Positions 1 through 10,789 of a stretch of 64,000 nt of DNA are shown here, in pieces. Location: the NCBI RefSeq assembly GCF_910592395.1, contig NC_088320.1, positions 9,236,001-9,300,000 of the forward strand. Direction: 5' to 3'. The position numbers and the translations under genes were made by a program. The stretch's first letter is position 1, and the number at the start of each line of letters is the position of its first letter. Source of the DNA: Lineus longissimus. Taxonomy: Eukaryota > Nemertea > Pilidiophora > Heteronemertea > Lineidae. Under the pieces are notes generated by a model. The model had not been told where the DNA came from. It was given only the letters and a program-made list of their open reading frames with translations, and made no database searches.

Positions 1-936
1 CCTGAACATCCTCACGGAAAAGCTTAGCATCAATGTCTTTGAGTTTCCTGAGATCACTGATTTGGTAGCATTTTGTGGTTTTGGTATCTTTAGTGCACAA
101 TGAACAGCGAAGTGATCAGTAGAAAGTGATGGATCTACTTCGATATCACATACAGCACTGACATCACTTCTGCAAGTAAGCACCAAGTCTAGCATATTGC
201 CCTTGACATGTGTGGGTGCGATTACATGTTGAGTAATACCGAAGGACTCCAAGAGACGATTGAATTTGATGACATAGGGATCCTCACATTTGTTCATATG
301 AATATTGAAATTGCCTGTTATAAGCACATGCTTACACGAATTTGATGCAACCGTACGTTCCAACATCAGACCAAATTCTTCGGTGAATTCGTTAACAAAC
401 CGCGGATGGGGGTCTGGTCTGTAGACGGTGATCAAGCGTATCGATTCCGACGAGCATGTTACAGTGGTATCAAGACATTCGAAATAATCATACTTAGGAG
501 TCTGATGCTTTTTGATTTTAAGACCGTTGTGGATCAAAACAGCAACACCACCTCCACGTTTAGATCTCCTTGGCTGATGGATGAAGTTAAACTTGTGCAG
601 TTGGTTCGTTAGGTCGGATATTGTTATGTTATTTGATTCCTTTCCGGACAGCCATGTCTCAGTGAGCGTCACAATGTCTGTTCCCCTTTCAAGAATGGAT
701 TCACAGACGTCAGTCACCTTGCAAGAGAGCGATCGGGCATTCCAGCATGTTAGTTTCATGTGAGCTGCAAAGTTCTTCTTCCTTGTTACGTGCCTACCAG
801 CCCTGGAACCCCGCCTGGTTGAACACCTTTTGTAGATATTCAAGTCGCTCAAGCTAGTCACAGTTCCTTGTGAAATAGACCTTCTTTGATTGACTAACTT
901 TGGATCAAAGAGATCTTTCCTTGTGTACATGTACAT
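1..936 (-). pseudogene. Non-LTR retrotransposon ORF2, N-terminal endonuclease part (runs off window)
   Basis: Reading the minus strand from an ATG at 936 gives a basic leader and then an apurinic/apyrimidinic-type endonuclease domain. Visible family motifs are LTCWNARSL near 760, TETWLSG, RRSKRGGGVAVLIH, ITVYRPDPHPRF, LITGNFNIH and TDHFAVHC. In autonomous elements of the CR1/L2/Rex group this domain nicks target DNA to prime reverse transcription; the reverse transcriptase would lie left of the window. The frame holds to about position 100, where the expected downstream sequence shifts to another frame, so this copy is probably inactive. It is a different family from the 1554-2700 element. 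Confidence 0.8.
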
Positions 937-1553
937 GACCAATACTGGTTAATGTAGTCCCTGTACAATGTAGTGTACACCGTGCATAAATGGCTGCTCT
1001 CACACAGAATGTCCAAATGGCCAAACGTCTTTTTTATTTGTGGAAGTTAATCTGGTCTGTACATTTTATTTTACACAGGAAGAATTCATACTAGGTATTG
1101 CATATTTCATGTCAATTGGTGTTTTTGTGTACAGGAGCGCACCAGACAGTGAGACGTGGAGATGTGTTCGGTGCTGGTGCTGTCAGTAGACTTAATCTGA
1201 TTGGCCAAAGCGATCAGTAATATGGGATGTGATCACATGATGTGACGTCACCGCGGAATCCTCCTTGCAGAGACTCTGTGACGTAGGCATATACTTTTTA
1301 CAATTAAATGCTCTCAAAAAAAAACAATAAGGAGTGATTATTTATTAACATTTCCTGAACTATATACGTTCTAATTATGTAAATAGGTTGGCGTTAGGTT
1401 GCGTGCTTTTCTTTCCTAGTGATATTATCACTTGTAAATGAAAGGGAGTTACAACCCCATAATCGCACTATAAGTCAATAATGAGACCACAGTGACCTGT
1501 TATAAATGATTTGCCAGCTTCGCTATTTTGCCGTTACATGGTGATCTGGGTCC
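937..1553. other. No gene seen
   Basis: About 600 bases with short scattered ORFs only. It separates two non-LTR fragments of opposite orientation and may hold their 5' untranslated regions. Nothing else is recognisable. Confidence 0.5.
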
Positions 1554-2700
1554 TTGCGTCAAGGTATAACAACACCTGGGGTCCGACTAAGAAAAAGCAA
1601 GATCCGAGGCACGCAGTCAGCTAAATTAATTGTAAATGAAAGGGACAGAGATGTCCTCCTAACAGAGCATTTTTGGCCCGAAGGTATCATGTGCCGTGAG
1701 TGGTTTGACTTGCTCAATCCTGCCATGATGATTATACCAGATAATCACTCAAACACATTTCGCATCGCATGTTGGAACGCTCGCGGTGCTATATATGGGG
1801 CCAATTATATAGAGCATCTCCTCGTGTCGCACAACTTAGATAGTCGGAATCTATGAACATTGGCTCTATCCTGATTCACTGAAATTTCTAGATACAATCA
1901 ACTGTAGCTGTAGATCTTACTTACGTTGTGTCAGACAATGATCTTCTTTTGTCGCATTTGAATCGCCAAGGGAAAGGTGTAGCAATCATGTGGCACCAAA
2001 CCATTTCTCCTTTGATAGGAACACTTGATATGTAGTGTGACCGAATAGTAGGAATATGTGTAAGCCTCCCAAATCGCAGACCCATTTTCATCCTTATGGA
2101 TTATCTACCAAGCGTCAATCATCCAGTGGAGTTCTTTATAGAAAGGGTTTGCTACCTTGCTGAAGTGCATGACGTATATGACTCAGTTGGTGACATAATA
2201 GTATTGGGAGATCTAAATGCTCAAACTGCAGGAGGGAGAATGCCAACAAAGCCGAATTGTCGATGAACACGAGTGCTAAGTGCTTTTCTTAATGATGCAA
2301 ACTTGCACTCAATTCCTGTCAGCTCCTTTTGTAAAGGGCCAATCTTCACATTTGACCCATATGGAGGCTCCCACAAAATGCTCATAGATAACATCTGCTT
2401 GATCTCATGGTAATACTAGAACACTCAAAGGACAAGGAGGTAATCGACGATGAAACGCTGAATACATCGGATCACCTCCCAGTCTTCTCCGCGATTAAGA
2501 CATACGCCTGTGAGAATAGTGACATAAAGAGCACTGATAATCACAAAAATGTGAGATTCCTGAAACGCAAAAAATGTCATTGGGCATGTTGTATCCGGTA
2601 AAACTTCCAAGGAATTGAGCATTAAAAGTGCAGCCCTAAAAGCTACGTTGCCAGCATTCGAGCCCAACCTCTCAACCTCAAACCATGAGGTTGATGCCAC
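1554..2700 (+). pseudogene. Decayed endonuclease domain of a second non-LTR retrotransposon
   Basis: Short stretches in shifting frames match an endonuclease/exonuclease/phosphatase fold: FRIACWNARG near 1760, VLGDLNAQTAGGRM near 2205, FTFDPYGGSHKMLIDNICL near 2350 and TSDHLPVFSAIK near 2466. Several stops and frameshifts separate them. Orientation and degree of decay match the reverse transcriptase pieces at 8030-8298, 26067-26462 and 27281-27960, so this is probably the 5' half of the same element, split by the DIRS and Polinton insertions. That linkage is inferred, because the junction at 2700-2904 is not diagnostic. Confidence 0.65.
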
Positions 2701-2919
2701 TACACAGTGGGGACGGGGTCCGTTTTGTCCCCCCAGAGAAATGTAGTTCTTAAGATGCAGGCCGTTTCCATGTTCATGAATGGGTCCATCCTGTTCCCAA
2801 TACTATTTCCTTTGATGCCCTGGTCTTAGTTTCGATGTGCAGAGGGGTCTTTGGCAATTTTATGAGACTAGCATCTGTGCCATTTGAAATGTGTCTCAAT
2901 CCCCATTTTGTGTCATTCA

Positions 2920-3091
2920 AACTTACCTATGGAACACTTTTGCATGTTACTCCATTTGGGCTCAAACACAAGAGTATCCCTTTAATTTTCTAAAGGGAGA
3001 ACTGAGTTAACAGCTCGGCCGCCAGGCGGCGCCCTGACCGATCCCGCGAGATCGCGCCGATCTCATGCCGCCATATTCAGTCTTTACTCTT
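2920..3091 (+). repeat. DIRS-A left inverted terminal repeat
   Basis: About 170 bases, starting ACTTACCTATGGAACAC, are found inverted at 7265-7435 with small differences. Both arms carry the GC-rich stretch GGCCGCCAGGCGGCGCC. The outermost 15 bases (2905-2919) are unique to this end and recur inverted in the internal complementary region. Confidence 0.85.
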
Positions 3092-3399
3092 GTGCTTCTA
3101 CGAAGCACATCGTTTTTTCAAAGCTGCCGTGAATTCGATTTAAAACCAAATTCAACCAGCCAAGTCTAGACGATTTTTGGGTTCATTCACCTACGAAGTA
3201 GACCGCCAAACTAATCTTGGCATTAGTATTGTCCAGTGTATTTAATTATAGACCTTTCTTAGCTAGCTTAGTCGACCCGGCTCCATTATTTTGATCTTGG
3301 TAGGGTAGATTTACGTAGGCTATTCTCCTCTCTATTGTAATGAACAAGACTCAGATCCATTTCAATAGTGTTTAATTCAAGTAGGCATGTTTTCCTTTC

Positions 3400-5190
3400 C
3401 ATTAATAATTGCGTCCTTTCTGGCCTACTTGGGGTTCCCAGTGTTTTTATTGTCATTGGTACCATTTTTTATATGGTGTACCTCTCCGACAGCATCCTTT
3501 CTCTCACCACAAAGGACTTCGTCTGGTGGAGGGGAAACGGGCCGCGAAGATGCCTCAACCCTCTTCTGGTTCCGTTTCCGGGCAGATAACCCGGAGGTCT
3601 ACCAGACCTTCCGCCACAACCCCTTCCGTCAGCCGAGTTCCGGTTCCGGCCGCAGCTGCGAAGGATGCGGGATCAGACATTATCAATGTCTGTGGTCCCA
3701 AGGGAGACTTACATCCAGTAAGTCTCCAAGGGTTTAATATACCCCGGACCTCATGGAACCTTCCGGTTCCTCTGTCAGTATTTACTGCGAAATAACCCCA
3801 GTCCTCACGGACACAGTAGAGTAGGGACGGACTTTATAACGCCACCTCCGAAACGCCATGCGTCTTCGGTAACAGCGTTTCCGCCCTCCGTACCTCCTCC
3901 TAAAAGGGCAACCGGTAGCTCCATACCGGGCGAAGGAGTAACGGGCATTTCTGGTTTCGGACTTCGTCCTGCCGGAAATGCAGGCACCTCCCTACGTTGG
4001 CCAACCTCTTAGGTGGAGCCAACCGGAAGTGCCACCCCCTCCTCGTAGCAGAGGCGTTGTTCCAATGGAACGAGCTACGCAGAGGGGACATCTGAACTCT
4101 TGTTCAGAATATGGGCATCTTCCGCTTCCGGAAGACCCATTCGCCCGTACATACGGCTTCGCCTATGCGCCCACCCTCTCCTCAACCGCCCGTCGTTGAG
4201 AGAAGCTGCACGTCGGGTCCAGAACCCGAGTCGGGACAGCAACTGTCCCAGCTCATCCAGATGGTAGCGGGTCTTACTGATAGACTCAGCCATCTGGAGC
4301 AGGGTTCCGGTTCCTCTGGTGCGCCTGGTCCCATCGGATACCCACCATCCGACTCCTCTATTTTAGAGGAATTTTCTGAGAACGAGAGTTCTCAGCCAGG
4401 CTACCGCTCCCCCAATCAGGAGGAGCTGTCACCAGAGGAGGCCAGTATCCTGTCGGATATGAGGACACTCAGATCCTTGATCAGAGCGTACCTCCCGCAG
4501 GATCTGTGCCCTACCCCGCCGGAACTGCCAGCCTTATCAACACCGACCTTTTCACTTTGGGGACAGGAAGTGGATCCCAATCCACAGGTCTCTCAGGGCT
4601 CCACTCGGGCCCTTAAATCCCTTCCTCCCTCCCCGTCGGTGGTGGCAGTCTCTGAACTTTTGGAGCGTACAATCAGAGACTTCCAAGGCGCCCACCAACG
4701 TACTTCCATCCCTGTCCTTCCGGCAGCCGGACCGGAAGCTTGGTGTAAACCGGGGAGTTGTTCACGGCACAGCTTCCTCCCGTTAGGCAGTACCGCGCTG
4801 ACTATTATTGAGTCAGCTCGGCCGGCTGTCCAGCTGCAGCATCGACTTCCACATTAAAGGACGATGTACAGGTGGACCAACTTGTGCCTAGGGTGACCTC
4901 CTCCTCGGCTTACCGAGAACTTAGAGCACAAGGGTCTGGCCAAAAACACTTTAGCGGTGCTCTCCTACGCAGAGCACACTAACCTGGCCCTAGCCAGATC
5001 CCTAAAGGATAATGAGTCACTATCTGATGACACAAAATTGCTTGTGACATCCTTGTCACATTCGATTAGGCACGCTATTGCTCTGTCCGACAAGACCGCA
5101 GCAAATAGCGTCCTACTCCGTAGAGACGCCGCCCTGGGCTCTCTCAATGTCATCAGATCCCTCCAGCTGGAAGGGGCCTTAAGAACCGCT
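3400..5190 (+). pseudogene. DIRS-A gag-like region
   Basis: Proline/serine-rich coding sequence interrupted by stops. The clearest blocks are 4111-4857 and, in the same frame, 4957-5190. Around 4957-5170 the sequence (LSYAEHTNLALARSL, then KTAANSVLLRRDAALG, ending LEGALRT) aligns by eye with the gag-like region of DIRS copy C at 48160-48380 (LSYADLSLCALSRSL, ending LKGALRTTP). The product would be the nucleic-acid-binding structural protein of the element. A TAA at 4855 and stops near 3793 make it non-functional as read. Confidence 0.6.
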
Positions 5191-5192
5191 CC

Positions 5193-5670
5193 ACATACCG
5201 GCCATACACATACCGGGCAAAGGCAACATCCTTGCCGACGCCCTGTCCCGTCAGGACAAACTAGTCCAGACAGAGTGGACAATCCATCAGGAGATTGTAG
5301 ACGACCTTTGTCGCCTTTGGCAGTCTCCGAAGGTAGATCTGTTCGCCACCAGGCTGAACAATCGCCTTCCCATCTATTACTCTCACTTCCGGACGAAGAG
5401 GCCCTGGAAGTCGACAGCCTTACAGCCTCTTGGGTCGGGCTGAACGCATATGCGTTTCCACCCCTCCCTCTCATCCAACCAGTCCTGAACAAGATCTTGA
5501 CCAGCCACCCGGTGAGAATAACTCTCATCGCACCTTGCTGGCCAAATCAGGCCTGGTTCCCAGCTTTGCTGGAGCTCCTGATAGACCACCCCAGGAGTCT
5601 TCCGACTTGGAAGCACCTCCTGTGGCACCCCCTGGGGAGATGCTACCACCAGAACCCTGGATTTTTCTAG
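5193..5670 (+). pseudogene. DIRS-A RNase H tail fused to gag by deletion of RT
   Basis: The gag-like frame jumps directly into the last RNase H motif seen in copies C and D (GKxNILADALSR, here 5214-5249 in another frame). The region following RNase H in the other copies then appears: SLPDEEALEVDSLTASW, GLNAYAFPP and LIAPCWPNQAWFP. The polymerase with its YxDD box and the first RNase H motifs are absent. A single internal deletion between gag and RNase H is the simplest explanation. Confidence 0.7.
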
Positions 5671-6689
5671 TTTCACGCCTGGAACTTATCCAGTTGCATC
5701 TCCACCAGAGAGGTTTTTCGGACATCGCTGTCAAACGCATGTCCGCACCTCAAAGGGGGTCAACCCTTGATGTGTATCAAGGAAAGTGGTCTACCTTCAC
5801 TTCCTGGTGCAGGGAGACTGGAGTTAATACGATCTCTCCCTCTATATACAGATTAGTTGATTTCTTTATTGAATTATTCACGGAAAGACAACTATCTGTC
5901 ACGGCTATAAAAGGGTACAAGTCCGCCATCGCTTCTGCCCTCCGTGTTTTAAGCACCTGGGATCTTCGTTGGGAGGACCAAATAACCCCTCTTTTCAGAG
6001 GAATGTTATTAGAGCGTCCTAGACCGCTTCACAACACCCCTAAATGGGATCTTTCTGTTGTCCTTAAGGTGCTCATGAGGCATCCTTTTGAACCCATGTC
6101 TATTTCATCCATGAAATATCTGACATTCAAAACGGTCTTTCTAGTAGCCTTGGCTACCGCCCAACGGAGATCAGAGCTCCATGCACTTTCTTTTAAGAAG
6201 CTGGCTTTTAGAGAGGGAGGGGAGGTTATCCTGGCTTTCATACCAGGCTTTCTGGCGAAGAACCTGGGACCGGCCGCCACTCTGCCCCCGGTTACTATTC
6301 CCTCTCTGTCAAGAACGATCTCTTATGATCTTCCTGATAGAACTTTATGTCCCGTCAGGGCCCTGAAGTTCTACATAAATAGGACAAAACCTCCCGGTAT
6401 CCGCCAGGGGAGAGAGCGTTGGTTTTTGTCCTATAAGGAGGGAAATAAACGAGAGATAGCGGCCGCCACTATTTCAAGGTGGATTGTGGAGACTATTCGT
6501 CTTTCCTACAACACCTTGAGGACGTCCTCCTGGACTAACTACCGAGGAGTTGGTCTTCAAGAAGTCGTTTCCGTTGCATGTTGGAGTAATCACTCCACAT
6601 TCTCTCGTTTCTACCTACGAGACGTTTCTTCCCTCGTATATGGCATGCACACAATCGGCCCGATTGTGTCTGCGGAACCTGTTGTTTGA
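5640..6689 (+). CDS. DIRS-A tyrosine recombinase (probably inactive)
   Basis: The frame is open from 5430 to 6689; the recombinase part starts near 5640. It integrates the circular DNA intermediate of DIRS elements. Visible features are a SAM-like core-binding part (APQRGSTLDVYQGKWSTF), the first catalytic arginine in ALATAQRRSELHAL near 6150-6190, the DLPDRTLCPVRALKF block, and the terminal tyrosine block TFSRFYLRD near 6600. Compared with copies C and D, the segment carrying the H-x-x-R motif is missing between RLSYNTL and TSSWTNYRG, so two catalytic residues are gone although the frame stays open. The N-terminus overlaps the RNase H tail in another frame, a usual DIRS arrangement. Confidence 0.8.
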   Translation: MLPPEPWIFLVSRLELIQLHLHQRGFSDIAVKRMSAPQRGSTLDVYQGKWSTFTSWCRETGVNTISPSIYRLVDFFIELFTERQLSVTAIKGYKSAIASALRVLSTWDLRWEDQITPLFRGMLLERPRPLHNTPKWDLSVVLKVLMRHPFEPMSISSMKYLTFKTVFLVALATAQRRSELHALSFKKLAFREGGEVILAFIPGFLAKNLGPAATLPPVTIPSLSRTISYDLPDRTLCPVRALKFYINRTKPPGIRQGRERWFLSYKEGNKREIAAATISRWIVETIRLSYNTLRTSSWTNYRGVGLQEVVSVACWSNHSTFSRFYLRDVSSLVYGMHTIGPIVSAEPVV

Positions 6690-7120
6690 TCCGGGCTAGA
6701 TCGAAAGAGGGGGGAGCCCGATTGAAGAGTCAAACGCGCATCTTGCTCCATTTTTTGATATGCCCTATCTTCAACAATCCAGGCAACCCCTAGTAGACTA
6801 GAAAGGACGCAATTTCTTATTGTTGTTTAGCAATAACTCATTCTACACCCTTGAACATGCCTCACTTGCTCTAAGCTCTGTTGCCGGAAAGAAGATGGTT
6901 TTTATTATGCAATTCTAGCGCTTTCCGGAAAATGGGTCTATTACTCTCTATAAATACGATTGTAATACCGATTTCAAAATACCGGTCCCCCGGTTTTCCC
7001 CATTTCTTTCCCCTGGCGGTCCTCCTTAGCTACTATGCCGGTGGTGCCTCCTTGATGGAACAACAGCTCAGCCTTAGGTAAGTCCTCGTTTCCCACCTCC
7101 AATATGTTGCTGGGATTCGA

Positions 7121-7217
7121 TGCAAAAGTGTTCCATAGGTAAGTTTGAATGACACAAAATGCCCATTTCCTTACAAGAAATGGCCATTTTGTTAGTTCAT
7201 ACTTACCTATGGAACAC
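7121..7217 (+). repeat. DIRS-A internal complementary region
   Basis: The first 40 bases are the reverse complement of the left end (2905-2944). The remainder is the reverse complement of the right end (7420-7475), with the join at 7160/7161. In DIRS biology this region templates circularisation of the cDNA. Its sequence fixes the element termini. Confidence 0.85.
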
Positions 7218-7264
7218 GGCCCTCCCACCATCCCCACAAACGGGACATACTCTATGTTAACGCT

Positions 7265-7475
7265 CAAGAGTAAGACTGAATATGGCGGCATGAGATCGAC
7301 GCGATCTCGCGGGATCGGTCAGGGCGCCGCCTGGCGGCCGAGCTGTTAACTCAGTTCTCCCTTCAGAAAATTAAAGGGATACTCTTGTGTTTGAGCCCAA
7401 ATGGAGTAACATGCAAAAGTGTTCCATAGGTAAGTATGAACTAACAAAATGGCCATTTCCTGTAAGGAAATGGGC
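7265..7475 (+). repeat. DIRS-A right inverted terminal repeat and unique right end
   Basis: 7265-7435 is the inverted partner of 2920-3091. The last 40 bases to 7475 are found inverted only in the internal complementary region. Confidence 0.85.
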
Positions 7476-8029
7476 AGTTTGGCCTAAATATGTAACATAC
7501 CTTCCATCTGCCACGCGAGTATTTGTGAGAGTGTCAATTATGCTCGTCCATATTCTAGGCCATATAGCGAAAAAAATAGCTGAGATGACCCATTGTTTTC
7601 ACATCAAATCAAAAAACTAGCTGTATTTGGCTATCTGCCGGTGGTGATGGCATTCCCAAATCATTCATTTTGAACTGTTCTTCACTGGTCTGTCACTTTG
7701 TTCGCTGATGATGTCATCAACACATTTTGGTTCCCGAAGTCTCCAACAGATGGCAGGGCGAAAGTTGCAAATTGACTGCTCTTCACTGGTCTGTCACTTT
7801 GTTCGCTACTGATGACATCATCAACACGAAACGGTCAACTTCCGCAATGTCCGGCAATTTCCGTGAGTTTTAGATCAGACAAAATTCCTGAATAAAATCG
7901 CTAAAAAGTCCACATTCCCGGCAAATGTTTAAACTGAAAATCAATCATTTTGTGAACGGAAAGGTAGTGAAAGGTTAGGTGAAGTTTCAAAGAGACCGTG
8001 CGCACGGTTGCCGTGATTTCCTTGGAAGT
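7476..8029. repeat. Non-coding stretch with a ~55-bp direct repeat
   Basis: No gene is seen. Two copies of a unit containing CTTCACTGGTCTGTCACTTT followed by GTTCGCT and a short TGATGAYRTCATCAACAC palindrome lie at about 7672-7727 and 7774-7832. It separates DIRS-A from the non-LTR linker region. Confidence 0.55.
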
Positions 8030-8298
8030 CTATAGATTTAGTAGTGTAGAAACCAGAACCATGTCCAGTGATACACGAAAGCAATATAAGGACAGTATAA
8101 TTACGATAATTTCGTGCCAAAATAAGGCGTTAAAATGAAAGACATGAGGAACATTTCTATGATGAAATAAAAGAAGCAGCAGAGGTTGACCAAATGCACT
8201 TTTGGAAATTACTAAAAAGTAAACAAGACAATCCAGAGATACCACCTCCACCCATGTGATTTAATGGGGAAGTGGTATATGACACTAGTGACAGCTGC
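8030..8298 (+). pseudogene. Non-LTR element, endonuclease-RT linker (left of Polinton)
   Basis: Degraded coding sequence with the blocks EAAEVDQMHFWKLLKSK near 8170 and FNGEVVYDTSDSC near 8260. The last codons (GAC AGC TGC at 8290-8298) continue in frame with TCC AAA TGG at 26067 on the other side of the Polinton, giving SDSC joined to SKWADYFANLY. This shows that the Polinton landed inside a reverse-transcriptase ORF of this element. Confidence 0.8.
8293..8298. repeat. Polinton target-site duplication, left copy
   Basis: AGCTGC lies immediately outside the left terminus. The same six bases follow the right terminus at 26061-26066. Six base pairs is the standard duplication length for Polinton integrases. 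Confidence 0.9.
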
Positions 8299-8376
8299 AG
8301 TAATAGGGAAACGAATGTACGACTATCCTACGACTTTTCTGGAAATTTGGGCAAAAAACTTCACTCTTCATCATTA
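8299..8376 (+). repeat. Polinton left TIR, outer 78 bp
   Basis: Starts AGTAATAGGGAAACGAATG. By eye it is identical to the reverse complement of 25983-26060. Confidence 0.95.
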
Positions 8377-10597
8377 GACCATATCCACAACTCCGTGGAT
8401 ATTGTCTATTGTTTTTACTGAGCCGATCGCCAGGACCCGAGGGATGTGGTTTTCGACACGTATCTCCGAAACTGCCGCACGGAACGACCTGAAATTTGGT
8501 TAGGTTACGTTTCATAACCTGCTAACGAACAACGTGTACTTTATTTTTGCAGCCGTTGCTTACTTTTTTAGTTTTCGGGTGATTTTTGATGAAAATCGCC
8601 GGTTCTGAACCGTTCCGGTAATAGCACTGCCTCCCGCGTTTTTACCGATTAGGCAAGTTGCTCAACGTTGATCTGTCCCGACCTGAACAGGTGGGAGGAT
8701 ACCCGCTACATTGAAGAGCCAACAGACATTTCGTCTACGCATTCTAGACTGGGTGAGTGTGAATTTTTCGTGATTGTAATCGCCCTCAAATTTGTGTTGA
8801 AACACTGCATCAGACAAAATTAACTCATCAGAGGTCAAGAAAAGGATCTTAAGAATATATATTCGCTGTTAGTTTGGGTGATTATAGGGAGCACGTCCAT
8901 CTTTTGAGGCAAACTTGTCATCCGAAAGTTTCCAGATCCCCGCAATGGCGGATATACATTCATCCAAAAAATTACGAATTCGGGCAAGTTTCATCAAACT
9001 GTGCGCCTCAAACACCTAAGAATGTCTCAAAATCACCCAGACTCTACACATGAGATATACCTTCACTGAAAATAATTGCTAAAACCTCGCTTAACGTGTC
9101 GCGAGTGCTGAAAGCAACAGTTTTGGAGATCGTTTTTCTGTACATCCTGCTCACTCCTGTAGAAATGTACAGTAAAGCACGTATACACGTGCAGTGTAAA
9201 TGGACACACGAATGTACACACCTTCTGAAAATATTGTCAGCAAAGGTGATAAGTGTTTGTTCTGAATTATGACAATGAAATTCATAGACTATTAGCAGGT
9301 AGTCAGTGTCTGTTGGTCTGAATAATGAATGATAAAACTTCTGGTGAAGTTAAAATATTTCCTCGCTCTGTTTTACAGCCTGACGCAGTGACGGGGATGA
9401 TCAGCATCTGTTCTGTTCTGCGACCGCATCAGTCACGGATATAGGAGCCTTGACCACGAGGAGCTGATGAGGCAAAGTCGTATAACCGTCTTAACCTTGA
9501 CATCGGTGCAGTGCTGAATTTACCGTCCGAAGACAAACCAGTATAATATTCCAGCCGTATTTCGTTCTTTTCACTGTAATACTTTTACTTCAAAAAGACT
9601 GAATAAATAAACCTACTGTGGCAGTTAGTTTAAAAAGATATTATTGCATTTTACGTTTTTACTCTTAGTGCTGATCGGTCATACCCCTTGGGCCTGGCCG
9701 TAACCTTGCATACTGGTTGTCTCGATGCCGTATGCTATGACCATGTATGTATATATCTACTGGACTGGTTTGTTGCACCATGTCGAAGGAATTTTATGTA
9801 GAGATCAAGACACTTCCCTCGCATCACAATCTACACCTCAACAGAATGGTTGTAAAAATCCTTGCCATGATTCCCGGTTGCCCCTATGTTGTGACCATGC
9901 ATGCATCAATGGCCTGGGATGTTGCAACCTACACTTCAAAGGAATGCGAAGCCTCAATCACATTTATTTTTTGTCCCCAGATTGTGACTTTCCTAACAGC
10001 AATTGCAGACCATATCCCTGGTGATAGTGTTTTGTCATCTTAAAAATGAGCACCAGGACAAAGCACCAAAAACCTGCCACTTAAGATCAGATCAGAAGTT
10101 ACCTACGTGGTGCCAGTACCCACAAGTGCATGATTGACACCTAGATCATTTGAAGAAAAAATTGGCAGCAGAACCATGTGTGCATGGAGGGAGGTATTAT
10201 AATATAAATACTGTGGAGATGCAATGTATTATTGGTCGTCCCAACATTGGGAGCTTTCATCCCCACCAGCCATATCAGATGGCCAACTGGTTTCCCTCAC
10301 TCGACCAGAAAACTCATCAAAAGATACGAAAGATGTTGAGATTCAGATTACATTAGCTTGTTGTCTGCTGGATTCTGACCATCCATATGCTGAGTTTTTG
10401 CAGTCCCAGAACCATCGCTAATTCTAGTATTTATGATGCACCTACTGTCACAACCTAATTCAGCTGGTTATTCAGGGTTATTTGCCTCTGATTTATCTGG
10501 TTATATCCTGGTGCAAACCTAATTTCTCAACATGACAAAATACTTTCACCAGGGATATGGTCTGCAATTTGCTGTTAGGCGAATTGCCCAATACTAG
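8377..10597. mobile_element. 2.2-kb non-autonomous insertion inside the Polinton left TIR
   Basis: The right TIR is continuous across the position where the left TIR is broken, so 8377-10597 is a later insertion. TTA occurs on both sides (8374-8376 and 10598-10600). No terminal inverted repeat is seen. A hairpin, ATATCCAC/GTGGATAT, sits at 8381-8402 next to the left end. Read on the minus strand the end is hairpin, short spacer, CTAA next to T, which resembles a Helitron 3' end, although the other end begins CTAG rather than TC. A 3-bp duplication would instead suggest a Harbinger-like origin. No transposase ORF is seen inside. Confidence 0.7.
9690..10045. repeat. Degenerate ~100-150-bp repeat units
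   Basis: Units containing GACCATG(T/C)AT followed by GG(A/C)CTGG near 9738 and 9892 resemble the tandem array at 55683-56090. The end of this block (9992-10040) recurs inverted at 10530-10582, making a large imperfect hairpin. No gene is supported here. Confidence 0.5.
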
Positions 10598-10600
10598 TTA

Positions 10601-10765
10601 TTCATGTACATTTGTCAAGAATTCATTGTTTTAACCCACAAACACTACCAAAAACCCAACATGGAAAATTTCTGTTAACACTGGGGGGTCTTTGGGGTTT
10701 TCCCAAATCTACCAAACTTACTAAAATACGTAACATGGATAAAACTACAAGTTTCCCTATTACTT
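10601..10765 (+). repeat. Polinton left TIR, inner 165 bp
   Basis: Continues the TIR after the insertion. By eye it is identical to the reverse complement of 25818-25982. Its inner end is GTTTCCCTATTACTT, an inverted copy of the motif at the outer tip. Confidence 0.95.
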
Positions 10766-10789
10766 ACTTATTGTCTCTGCTAATTAAAT

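Larger units (their letters stand above)
2905..7475 (+). mobile_element. DIRS-type tyrosine-recombinase retrotransposon, copy A (RT deleted)
   Basis: A complete DIRS framework: inverted terminal repeats at both ends, an internal complementary region at 7121-7217 matching both termini joined together, a gag-like region, an RNase H remnant and a tyrosine recombinase, all on the plus strand. The termini at about 2905 and 7475 are set by the internal complementary region. No target duplication is seen, as expected for tyrosine-recombinase insertion. The reverse transcriptase is missing through an internal deletion near 5190, so the copy is non-autonomous. It sits between the endonuclease and linker parts of a non-LTR element. 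Confidence 0.85.

Noticed and set aside
4965-5528. 187-codon minus-strand ORF in DIRS-A
   Set aside because: Antisense of the gag/RNase H region, which has recognisable sense-strand motifs.
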